Shown piece after piece: positions 29,144 through 36,832 of a stretch of 36,832 nucleotides of DNA; positions within the stretch are counted from its first letter, which is position 1; each line of letters opens with the position of its first letter. The DNA comes from Prevotella sp. Its GTDB lineage: Bacteria > Bacteroidota > Bacteroidia > Bacteroidales > Bacteroidaceae. The position numbers and the translations under genes are program-made. The notes below the pieces were generated by a model that saw nothing but the letters and a program-made list of their open reading frames with translations, was not told the origin of the DNA and did not search any database. The stretch lies in the NCBI GenBank assembly GCA_016281815.1, contig JAEEJK010000057.1, positions 1-36,832 on the forward strand, read 5' to 3'.

Positions 29144-30868
29144 ATGCCGAGGTTTCTTGTTCTTTCCCTATATAGTCTCTTATGCGCATGTCTGCCTTCT
29201 TTGACATGGGCACAGGGCATCCACCAACTGGGCTATTGCGACGATGACCTCACAGGAGCCACGGCTTACGGAATCAATGCCGAGGTACGCCTGTCGGGGG
29301 CCATCCATCTGCCGTTGAGTACGATGCAGCGCTATAAAGGCGGCCGTGTCACCCGCATCAGGGTGGCGCTGGGCGAAGGGGTGGAAAAACCATCCGTCTG
29401 GATCCGCACATCCCTGACAGAGAGTTCGAAAGTCAGCCAAAGCATCAGTCAGCCGGTCAGCGGATGGAACGAGGTGGAACTCAACCGCCCGCTCACCATC
29501 GATGGCAGCGACCTCTTCATCGGCTTCACCTTCACCCAACCAGCGGGCATAAAAGGCATTCTCACTAAGGGCGAAGGCAATGAGCACACCTCACTGATGG
29601 GTATCGACAACGAATGGGACGACTTCCACAATAGCATCGGCATTCTCTGCATCCAGGCCATCGTCGAGGCCGACCTGCCGGAGCACGACCTCGGCGTCAT
29701 TGCCGTGGAGACCGACAGCATTTTCTATCAGGAGTCCGGACAGGTGAAGGTCACTGCCACCGTCGAGAACCTGGGCACCGCCGACACCGAAGGCTATTAT
29801 CTGATTTGGAACATCGACGGACAAGATGTCAACGCCGACAAAATCCTTTATGAAGCCCCTGCTCCCGGAGAGGTTTTTACCATCAGCAAGTCTTTCGGCC
29901 TGAGCAGTCTCAGTGAGGGCACACATCAGGCTATCGTCAAATTGGTTGGCGGCGGGAAGGACGAGAAAGCCGACAACAATATCTGCGAGGCCACCTTCTA
30001 CACCTATGAGAGCAGTTACATCAGGAATGTGCTGCTGGAGCACTTCACCTCGTTGCCATGCGTCAACTGCCCCCCTGTGGACCAACTGCTGGAGAGCGTC
30101 ATCTCCGCCCGCTACGACGTGATCTGGACCTCCCATCATGTGGGATACCGCAACGATGAGTTCACCCTGGCTGCCAGCGAACCTTATGTCAAGTTCGGCG
30201 TGATCGGCAACCCCATGATCATGCTCGACCGATATGCTATTGACGGCGAGACGCCCGCCTTCACTATCGGCAGTTACAGTGCAGAGAAACTCCAGGCCAC
30301 CATCGATGCGACGGCTGCCCGTCCTGCTTTCGTGCAACTCGACGCCGACCTAGGGGGAGACAGGAACGAACTGACAGCAATCGTCAAAGGTGAGGCACGC
30401 AATTTCTTCCAAGCCCTTTACCCCCGCGCCACCGTCAACGTATTCATCGTGGAGGATGACGTGCTCGCCAACGGTACACAGGCGGGTGACTCCAACAAGA
30501 AACGCCACAACAACATCGTCAGGGCCATCCTCACCCGTCAGACGGGCGACCTTCCCTCTTGGAAGGAGGATAACACGTTCCGCCTCACCTATACCACGGA
30601 GGCCGATGCCTCATGGGATCTCTCCAAACTCCGTGTGGTGGCTTTCATCACCGCCGCTGCCGACCGTGCCACCGGCTATCCCACCGGCGAGGTGCTCAAT
30701 GCCTTCCAGGCATCCTTCTTGCGCGAAAACATCACCGAGACCATGGCCAACGACCGTCCTGCCCGTTGGTACACCATCGATGGCCGACAGACTGACACCC
30801 GCCATCTCACTCCGGGACTCTATATCATCCAGGACGGAAAATCCATCCGCAAGACCATCGTCAGATAG
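29144..30868 (+). CDS. Secreted Omp28-like protein with T9SS-type C-terminal sorting tail
   Basis: 574 residues from the ATG at 29144, which opens a signal peptide (MPRFLVLSLYSLLCACLPSLTWAQ); an in-frame ATG at 29105 lies on the -7 box and is rejected. The N-terminal third is a beta-sandwich (VTRIRVALGEGVEKPSVWIRTSL...DLFIGFTFTQPAG). Next is a CARDB/Ig-like domain (HDLGVIAVETDSIFYQESGQVKVTATVENLGTAD). Then comes a thioredoxin-like Omp28 region opening VLLEHFTSLPCVNCPPVDQLLE, which keeps a CxxC motif, with HHVGYRNDEFT and GNPMIMLDRY. The last 32 residues, RWYTIDGRQTDTRHLTPGLYIIQDGKSIRKTIVR, look like a Por/T9SS type-A sorting domain. It is probably surface-exposed or secreted; Omp28 of Porphyromonas is a surface adhesin-like protein. 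It starts a run of three secreted-protein genes. Confidence 0.85.
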   Translation: MPRFLVLSLYSLLCACLPSLTWAQGIHQLGYCDDDLTGATAYGINAEVRLSGAIHLPLSTMQRYKGGRVTRIRVALGEGVEKPSVWIRTSLTESSKVSQSISQPVSGWNEVELNRPLTIDGSDLFIGFTFTQPAGIKGILTKGEGNEHTSLMGIDNEWDDFHNSIGILCIQAIVEADLPEHDLGVIAVETDSIFYQESGQVKVTATVENLGTADTEGYYLIWNIDGQDVNADKILYEAPAPGEVFTISKSFGLSSLSEGTHQAIVKLVGGGKDEKADNNICEATFYTYESSYIRNVLLEHFTSLPCVNCPPVDQLLESVISARYDVIWTSHHVGYRNDEFTLAASEPYVKFGVIGNPMIMLDRYAIDGETPAFTIGSYSAEKLQATIDATAARPAFVQLDADLGGDRNELTAIVKGEARNFFQALYPRATVNVFIVEDDVLANGTQAGDSNKKRHNNIVRAILTRQTGDLPSWKEDNTFRLTYTTEADASWDLSKLRVVAFITAAADRATGYPTGEVLNAFQASFLRENITETMANDRPARWYTIDGRQTDTRHLTPGLYIIQDGKSIRKTIVR

Positions 30869-30900
30869 TTCCCATACTTCCCATATCAAAAGAAAGACTT

Positions 30901-33888
30901 ATGAACAACCGCCTATACCGTTCCGCATCCCTGATTCTCACGCTGGCTCTCGCCATCACCCTCCAAGCCCAGAACAAACTGCCCTACCGGCAGACGTTCG
31001 ATGACGTGAGCGACTTCGAGACTTTCATCGTCGCCGATGAGAACAATGATGAATCCACCTGGCAATACGATGACATCATGCAGGCTGCCAAATGCGAGCG
31101 CAACAATGATGCCGATGACTGGCTCATCACACCGGTTTTCGAACTGAGAAAGGGACAGACCTACCGCCTCTCCTTCAAGGCTTACAACGAACTGGAAGGC
31201 TCAGAGGTCATCGACATCTTTATGGGCACCGGGCGCCGGGTGTCGGCACTGACCACCAACATCTTGACGGCCACCACCGTCACATCGACCGACCCCAACA
31301 CCATCACCACCATCTTCGTGGCGGAAGAGACCGATGACTACCGTATCGGCTTCCATCACCGCACCACCGGAGACCCCTATTTCAACTTCCTCTATATCGA
31401 TGACATCACGCTGGAGGAGACTACCAGTCAGGCGGCACCAGCAGCAGTGACCGACCTCACCGTGACACCCGGCGACAAGGGAGCATTGTCCGCCACCATC
31501 ACCTTGCGCGCCCCAGAACAGACCATCGACAACCAACCGCTCACCCAACTGAGCAAGGTGGACCTCTACCGCGACGGTCAACTGAAACATACCTTTGAGA
31601 ATCCTGCTCCTGGCAGCGTACTTACCTACAACGATACGGAAGGACTGACCAACGGCAGCCATACCTACAAGGTCATCGCCGTCAACAGCCAGGGGAGCAG
31701 CAGTCCCGCAGAAGCCAAAGCCTATATCGGCATCGATGTGCCGGGACCTGTGGAGAACCTCCATTTCACCTACGACTACGACACGCACAAGGCCTCCGTC
31801 TCCTGGGATGCGCCCACCACGGGAGCCCACGGCGGATACATCGACAACAGCAACCTGAGATACAGCCTCCGCAAATATCCCATGTCATCGGGCAAGACCA
31901 TCACCGATCCCATCACCGCCACGCATTTTGAGGAAGAGTTCGACATCGACTGGCTCAACGCCGCCGCCGAGGAGCGCTACCGTGAGGCGGAGGAGACCTA
32001 TGGGATTCCCGTGGCACACACCATCGTCATCGACGGACAGGGACTGACTTATTATTCTGTCAAAGCCATCTCCGACATCGGTGAAGGAACAGAGGCGACC
32101 TCCGAGTCACGTATCATCGGAGAACCCTACTCGCTCCCCTTCGCGGAGTCGTTCGCAGGGGCCATGCCAAGTCATTTCTGGTACAAACCTGCCACCGCTC
32201 TCCGCAACCGCTGGTATGAGATGTCCGACAACCGCTTCACCCAGGACGGCGACAACGGGTTCCTTGCCTTCACCGCCTCTCTCATCGAGGGACAGGAAAC
32301 CCAACTTGAGGAGACCGCCATCGCCCAGACCGGCCGCCTCAACCTGTCGGATGCCACCTCCCCTGTCATCTCGCTCTATTACTTCATCCCATACGCCATG
32401 AAGTACCCGCTGAACATCAAGGTGTCTGACGACGGACAGAACTTCAAGACAGTGGGCACCATCAACACCTCTGACGAATCATTGGCGGGTCGTTACGTAC
32501 GCGCCATCGTTCCCCTGACAGGCATCAGCAATCCGGGCAGTTGCTACGTGGGGCTGGAGGGCACCCTCACCAACAGTTCGGAACTCATCTATGTGGACAA
32601 CATCACCATCTACGACCAGAAGAACCACGACCTCGCAGTCCAAATGGCCCAACTGCCTTCTCACCTGTGGAGCGGCGAACCACGCACCGTGATAGTGGAT
32701 GTGAGCAACATCGGAGAGGCTGACGTGGAGGCTGGAGCCTATGATGTGGATATCATCGTCGACGGCCACCAGTGCGGTAATACAACTGGTACTGCCGTGA
32801 AAGTGGGCGAGACGGTGACCATCAGTGTGGCTGCCACCGCCACCGCCAGCATGTCATCCACCAGTGAGATTTGCGCAAGGGTCAACTACGCTGCCGATGA
32901 GAATACAGGCAACAATACCAGCGACGCCGCCAGCATCAAGGTGAAATATCCCTCCTTCCCCGTGCCGCAGCATCCTGTCATCTCCAGCGGAGTCACCATC
33001 CTCGAATGGAATGCACCTGAGCCACCTCGCAGTCAGGACGAGACGGTCACCGAAAGTTTTGAGGACTATGAGGACTTCACCACCACCGACCTCGGCGACT
33101 GGGTGCTGGTGGACCGCGACCAGCACCTCACCTATAGTTGGGGCGAAGACTACAACTGGCCCAACCGCACCCGGCCACATGCCTTTATCGTCATGACTCC
33201 CGCAGAAGTGGAACTGTCCAATGGCGGAAAGGGACTGAGCCCCTCATGGCAGGCTCACAGCGGTGCCAAGATGCTCATGTCATCGAGCAGTTATGAGGCT
33301 GACGACTGGCTCATCTCACCCGACCTTCCGGGCAGCGTGCAGACCATCACCTTCTATGCCCGTGGCACCAATAGTTACTCCGAATCATTCGAGGTGCTAT
33401 ACTCCACTACCGATGATGAGCCGGAAAGTTTTACCACCATCGGCAACGTTGCCTTCAAGGGGGCAAACTGGAAACAATACACCTACCAACTGCCTGAGGG
33501 CAGCCGCTATTTCGCTATCCATAAGGTGACCAATGACGGTGACAAATTCTTCATCGACGATATCACCTTCATTCCGGAAACCCACGCCCGCCAGGACCTC
33601 ACCCTCTTGGGCTACAATGTCTATTGTGATGGTGAGCGTGTCAATGAGGCCCTTATCACCGACAACTCTTTCGGTGAGATAGGCAATGGCGACTATTATG
33701 TCACCGCCGTCTATGACAAAGGAGAGTCCGCCTTGTCCGAGAAAGCCTTCAGAAGCCAGACAGGCATCAGTGAACTCCCGGCTGATTCAGAAAAGACTTC
33801 CCGCCTCTACGACCTCATGGGCCGTCCCGCCACTGGCAAGCAGAAAGGCATCTATATACAGGGAGGGAAGAAGATGATCATAAAATAA
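30901..33888 (+). CDS. Large secreted multidomain protein: anchor-J/cleaved-adhesin and fibronectin-like domains, T9SS tail
   Basis: 995 residues. A signal peptide (MNNRLYRSASLILTLALAITLQAQ) is followed by three jelly-roll modules of the choice-of-anchor-J or cleaved-adhesin kind. Module 1 is LPYRQTFDDVSDFETF...ADDWLITPVFEL...FNFLYIDDITL (about 25-180). Module 2 is LPFAESFAGAMPSHFWYK...ELIYVDNITIYD (about 410-580). Module 3 is VTESFEDYEDFTTTDLGDW...ADDWLISPDLPG...DKFFIDDITFIP (about 715-895). Between the first two lie fibronectin-III-like segments (AVTDLTVTPGDKG, PVENLHFTYDYDTHKASVSWDAP). A CARDB-like domain (HDLAVQMAQLPSHLWSGEPRTVIVDVSNIGEAD) precedes module 3. The C-terminus LYDLMGRPATGKQKGIYIQGGKKMIIK resembles a T9SS sorting tail. 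Such modules occur in gingipain/hemagglutinin adhesins. No protease domain is present, so binding is the likely role. It follows the Omp28-like gene by 32 bp. Confidence 0.85.
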   Translation: MNNRLYRSASLILTLALAITLQAQNKLPYRQTFDDVSDFETFIVADENNDESTWQYDDIMQAAKCERNNDADDWLITPVFELRKGQTYRLSFKAYNELEGSEVIDIFMGTGRRVSALTTNILTATTVTSTDPNTITTIFVAEETDDYRIGFHHRTTGDPYFNFLYIDDITLEETTSQAAPAAVTDLTVTPGDKGALSATITLRAPEQTIDNQPLTQLSKVDLYRDGQLKHTFENPAPGSVLTYNDTEGLTNGSHTYKVIAVNSQGSSSPAEAKAYIGIDVPGPVENLHFTYDYDTHKASVSWDAPTTGAHGGYIDNSNLRYSLRKYPMSSGKTITDPITATHFEEEFDIDWLNAAAEERYREAEETYGIPVAHTIVIDGQGLTYYSVKAISDIGEGTEATSESRIIGEPYSLPFAESFAGAMPSHFWYKPATALRNRWYEMSDNRFTQDGDNGFLAFTASLIEGQETQLEETAIAQTGRLNLSDATSPVISLYYFIPYAMKYPLNIKVSDDGQNFKTVGTINTSDESLAGRYVRAIVPLTGISNPGSCYVGLEGTLTNSSELIYVDNITIYDQKNHDLAVQMAQLPSHLWSGEPRTVIVDVSNIGEADVEAGAYDVDIIVDGHQCGNTTGTAVKVGETVTISVAATATASMSSTSEICARVNYAADENTGNNTSDAASIKVKYPSFPVPQHPVISSGVTILEWNAPEPPRSQDETVTESFEDYEDFTTTDLGDWVLVDRDQHLTYSWGEDYNWPNRTRPHAFIVMTPAEVELSNGGKGLSPSWQAHSGAKMLMSSSSYEADDWLISPDLPGSVQTITFYARGTNSYSESFEVLYSTTDDEPESFTTIGNVAFKGANWKQYTYQLPEGSRYFAIHKVTNDGDKFFIDDITFIPETHARQDLTLLGYNVYCDGERVNEALITDNSFGEIGNGDYYVTAVYDKGESALSEKAFRSQTGISELPADSEKTSRLYDLMGRPATGKQKGIYIQGGKKMIIK

Positions 33889-33955
33889 AATTGACCATTG
33901 AGAGAATTATATATTATTATCTATTATGTTTAACCTAAACTAAAAGTACAAAAGT

Positions 33956-36832
33956 ATGAAGACGAAATTTTTACCTATCCTCATGCTGCTGCTGACAGTA
34001 GTGGGCTTGAGTAGTGCGAAAGCACAGTCTGTCATCTACTCTTGGGACGATGGCGATGAAAGTGGCGGAACGGCAACTTCTACTGATGCCGCAAACATTG
34101 GCTTTAACAGTTCTGGGACTTACGGCTACACCACCCTCCGTCTGAATGGAAAGAAAGACTATTCCACGGACTATGTCACCATCACGCTTGACAAAGCCCT
34201 TGCAGGAGGAGAGAAAATCAGCGTCACCGCTTTCCGCAGCAAGAACGATGTGGACAAACAGAGTGGTTTCAAAGCAAAATTCGACAAAGGTGGCGAAGTG
34301 TCCTCCTCTACAGGTCTTGAGTTCGTCAACATTGACCAGTCGGACGCCTCAGCAGAAGACAGCAACCGCGGCACTGAACCCAACACCTGTGAGTTCACCG
34401 TGCCTGCTGAGGCTGCAGGCAGTACGGTCATCACCATGACCCGTTCTCACACACAGACCAACCTGTTCATTGACAAACTCGTGATTACCACAAGTGAAGG
34501 AGGCGACGAACCCGTTGAACCCGTCGTGACCATCGCCAAGCCGACCTTCGAGGTGAACGGCGTGAAGTACGAGAGCGGTGCTACCGTGGAAGGTCTGAAG
34601 ACAGGACAGCAAGTCACCATCAATGTGGAGGACGGCATGTACATCTACACCAACTGGAGCAGCAAGACTGGTGGCAAGAAAGAAACATACTACGTCGCTG
34701 ACCGCATGAAAGGCCAGAACTCTTACGGCGCATCCACCACTTCCGGCGGACAGCGTGTGCTCTATGCTGTTGCAGGGGATAAAGATGATGCCACCGGCAA
34801 CTCCAGCGACATGGCCTATATCGTGTTCACTGGTGTGGTAGCCAGCGATCCCGTCTTCTCACCCGCCGCCGGTGAAGTGGAAGCAGGCACTGTGGTGACC
34901 ATCACAAAGGGCTGCAAGGATGACAAGGTGTATTACACTACCGACGGCAGCGACCCAACCACTGGGAGCACGGCCTACACGGATGAGGGCATCAAGGTAG
35001 AAGAAGGCGTAACCATCAAGGCCATCGCCTTTGACAAGAACGGTGAATATGGAAGCACCGTCGTTTCTGCCACCTATACCATCCCCGCACCTGCTGTGGT
35101 CATCCCCACTCCCACGTTCACTCCTGAGAGCGGTTCGACCATCGCCTTCGGCGGAGAGGTGACCATCAACTACGACCAGGCATATACACTCTACTACACT
35201 ACCGACGGCACTGACCCGAAGACCTCCGACACCGTTCAGCCTGGTTTCAACAATCCTGAGACCATCATCGCAGAAAAAGAAGGAGCCCTCACCATCAAGG
35301 CCTTCCTGAGCAACAAGGACGGTGAGAGTGAAGTGGTGACAGCCACCTATACCGTCGAGGGCAAGCCTATCGTGGTGGGTGCTCCGACCTTCGACCCGGC
35401 TCCGGGCGCAGTGGAGAAAGGCACCCAGGTGCACATTATCTTCGGCGAGAACGCCACATCCGTCTCCTTCACCACCGATGGCACCGACCCATTGCTGGGA
35501 GATGTTTACACCAGTTCAAAACAGATTGATGCCATTGCTCCCATCATCATCAACGAGGAGACCACCATCAAGGCCATTTGCCGCACAAATGAAGGCGGAA
35601 AGACCTATAGTTCAGAAGTTGTGACAGTGACTTACACGGTCAAGGAGCCCGAGGTGCTGCCTGAGACCAACGTGACCATCGTGGATGGTTCCCTGCCCAC
35701 TACTTTCGACAGTTGGTCCGTATCCTTCCTCATTCAAAAGACCGACACGAAGGCTGGCGACAAGTTCACCTTCATCACCCAACCCGTGGAGGTAGAAGGC
35801 TGGCAGTGGGGCGCACAGATCATTCCGAAGAACAATGCCGACTGGAGCGATCTGGCAACTGGCTTAACACTGTCTCCTGATGCAGAGGGTAAGTGCACAC
35901 TCACCTTGACCAAAGAGATGGCCGACATCATCAACGCCAACGGTGGTCTGCGCATCCAAGGCATGGGCATCAAGGTGCTCGCCGTGCAGTTCGAGGCTGG
36001 TCCCGACGAGCCTGTCACCATTCCTGATCCTGAGCCACTGCCCGACAATGCCGTCGACCTGATCGACCGCTTCACCGGCAACTGGAACAACGCTGAAAGC
36101 AATACTCACAATGCAAACAAGACAATCACCTACAACGGTGTTGCATGGGGAGGCCTCAGCGCATGGCTGGTCGAAAACGACAAACCTGTCGACTGGTCAG
36201 AGTACGAGAAACTTGTGTTTGTGTTTGGAGGCCCCACTCCTGTTGCAGTGCAGGGATTCGTTCAGACAGATGAGGACATCAAATTCTGGGGCAATGCCGG
36301 CATCACCAGACTGGAGTGCCCATTCGATGGTAAGGATGTGAGCGCTGTGAAGCAAGTTGCCCTGCAACTATCTGACGTAGCCTCCATCTTCGTCACCAAT
36401 ATCTATCTCGTGAAGAAAGAGATTGTGGAGCCCACTCCTGAATTCGCACTCAACTTCGACCCACAAGACGGCACCGAGGTGGAGGTAGACGACGAGATCA
36501 CTCTCACCTACGACGACGAGGCATTCTTGCTTTACTACACCAACGACGGCAGTGATCCTAAGGCTCCCACCAGCAACACCATCAGCGCATGGGGCAACGA
36601 GGAGAAGGTGACCGTCAAGGGCGAGGGCAACTTTGTCATCAAGGCTTATCTTGAAAACCGCAAGACTGACGCTCAAAGCGAGGTATTCACTGCCACCTAT
36701 CCTATTAAGGCCGTGGCTCCGTTCGAACTGACCTTCGACCCGAAGGACGGCACCGAGGTGGAGGTAGACGACCAGATCACTCTCACCTTCGACGAAGAGG
36801 CATTCCTGCTCTACTACACCACCGACGGCAGC
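33956..36832 (+). CDS. Very large secreted repeat protein with chitobiase C-terminal-type domains (cut by window edge)
   Basis: The frame from ATG 33956 is open to the window edge, 959 codons so far. Signal peptide MKTKFLPILMLLLTVVGLSSAKAQ. The first module (about 25-180) is a beta-sandwich (VIYSWDDGDESGG...TNLFIDKLVITT). Then come at least five domains of the chitobiase/hexosaminidase C-terminal type, each with a YYTTDG(S/T)DP-like core and a TIKAxAxxxxG strand, near 305-390, 390-480, 480-565, 830-920 and 925 to the edge. A distinct beta-rich region (about 570-825) separates the third and fourth. The last two repeats are nearly identical in DNA at 279-bp (93-codon) offset. It is probably a cell-surface or secreted binding protein; the catalytic part, if any, and the sorting tail lie beyond the window. 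It lies 67 bp after the previous gene. Confidence 0.88.
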   Translation, partial: MKTKFLPILMLLLTVVGLSSAKAQSVIYSWDDGDESGGTATSTDAANIGFNSSGTYGYTTLRLNGKKDYSTDYVTITLDKALAGGEKISVTAFRSKNDVDKQSGFKAKFDKGGEVSSSTGLEFVNIDQSDASAEDSNRGTEPNTCEFTVPAEAAGSTVITMTRSHTQTNLFIDKLVITTSEGGDEPVEPVVTIAKPTFEVNGVKYESGATVEGLKTGQQVTINVEDGMYIYTNWSSKTGGKKETYYVADRMKGQNSYGASTTSGGQRVLYAVAGDKDDATGNSSDMAYIVFTGVVASDPVFSPAAGEVEAGTVVTITKGCKDDKVYYTTDGSDPTTGSTAYTDEGIKVEEGVTIKAIAFDKNGEYGSTVVSATYTIPAPAVVIPTPTFTPESGSTIAFGGEVTINYDQAYTLYYTTDGTDPKTSDTVQPGFNNPETIIAEKEGALTIKAFLSNKDGESEVVTATYTVEGKPIVVGAPTFDPAPGAVEKGTQVHIIFGENATSVSFTTDGTDPLLGDVYTSSKQIDAIAPIIINEETTIKAICRTNEGGKTYSSEVVTVTYTVKEPEVLPETNVTIVDGSLPTTFDSWSVSFLIQKTDTKAGDKFTFITQPVEVEGWQWGAQIIPKNNADWSDLATGLTLSPDAEGKCTLTLTKEMADIINANGGLRIQGMGIKVLAVQFEAGPDEPVTIPDPEPLPDNAVDLIDRFTGNWNNAESNTHNANKTITYNGVAWGGLSAWLVENDKPVDWSEYEKLVFVFGGPTPVAVQGFVQTDEDIKFWGNAGITRLECPFDGKDVSAVKQVALQLSDVASIFVTNIYLVKKEIVEPTPEFALNFDPQDGTEVEVDDEITLTYDDEAFLLYYTNDGSDPKAPTSNTISAWGNEEKVTVKGEGNFVIKAYLENRKTDAQSEVFTATYPIKAVAPFELTFDPKDGTEVEVDDQITLTFDEEAFLLYYTTDGS
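36461..36832 (+). repeat. In-frame 279-bp tandem duplication within the large repeat protein
   Basis: GGCACCGAGGTGGAGGTAGA occurs at 36470 and again 279 bp later at 36749. The flanking coding sequence (FDP-DGTEVEVDD-ITLT) is also nearly identical for about 100 bp. The offset equals 93 codons, so the duplication keeps frame. The second copy runs off the window. Confidence 0.85.

Overview
The window looks like chromosomal DNA of a Bacteroidales bacterium, most likely a Prevotella-type (Prevotellaceae) species. Four things point there. Nearly every intergenic region with a promoter carries the Bacteroidetes -7 box TAnnTTTG, often with TTTG 19-21 bp upstream. Arginine synthesis includes an N-succinylornithine-type carbamoyltransferase. 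The B12 locus pairs a TonB receptor with a BtuG-like surface lipoprotein. The secreted proteins end in dockerin or Por/T9SS-like sorting tails. No tRNA, rRNA, CRISPR array or phage module was seen.

Layout. (1) 1-918, minus strand: the 5' part of a group II intron. It comprises the N-terminal part of the reverse transcriptase/maturase, running off the left edge, plus about 530 nt of ribozyme leader. An 8-nt EBS1-IBS1 match places the intron 5' end at 918, a few bases after a minus-strand promoter. (2) 919-5602: three small exported PepSY-like genes (1185, 3544, 5327). Each follows the same upstream module, TTGCGACA-N24-TGTCGCAA-N11-TGTCGCAA, then a promoter. Among them lie a Trp-rich lipoprotein, an envelope lipoprotein/barrel gene, a 312-bp nested palindrome with perfect 21-bp terminal repeats, and an iron-sulfur flavoprotein. 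(3) 5809-11674: a secreted GH2 glycosidase, a convergent secreted endonuclease I with a dockerin, a Bax-inhibitor-1-like membrane protein and a 72-residue Cys/His protein.

(4) 11820-23034: a long arginine/proline block in the order argR, GNAT acyltransferase, argG, pspC-like, argC, argD, proC, XRE-cupin regulator, AMP-forming acyl-CoA ligase, proB, proA, argF'. Glutamate is acylated (GNAT, inferred), reduced (ArgC) and transaminated (ArgD). It is then carbamoylated as the succinylated intermediate (ArgF'), and ArgG acts on citrulline. ProB, ProA and ProC convert glutamate to proline. No argB, deacylase or argH is in view. Several spacers hold short tandem repeats of 7, 9 or 10 bp. (5) 23067-28767: a terminator overlapping a promoter, a cobalamin riboswitch, and btuB, btuG, btuF and btuC genes for B12 capture and import. 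The ATPase gene btuD is absent.

(6) 28768-29143: a gene-free spacer with two 7-bp tandem repeat blocks and a small palindrome. (7) 29144-36832: three large secreted proteins. They are an Omp28-like protein, a choice-of-anchor/fibronectin-like adhesin, and a protein with many chitobiase C-terminal-type repeats that runs off the right edge.

The most unusual signals are the triplicated operator-like module, the 312-bp palindrome, the intron placed in a promoter-proximal leader, and the periodic CTAG arrays between operon genes. I did not find clear evidence of a wholly new multi-gene system. Function names rest on recognised motifs, not on searches.
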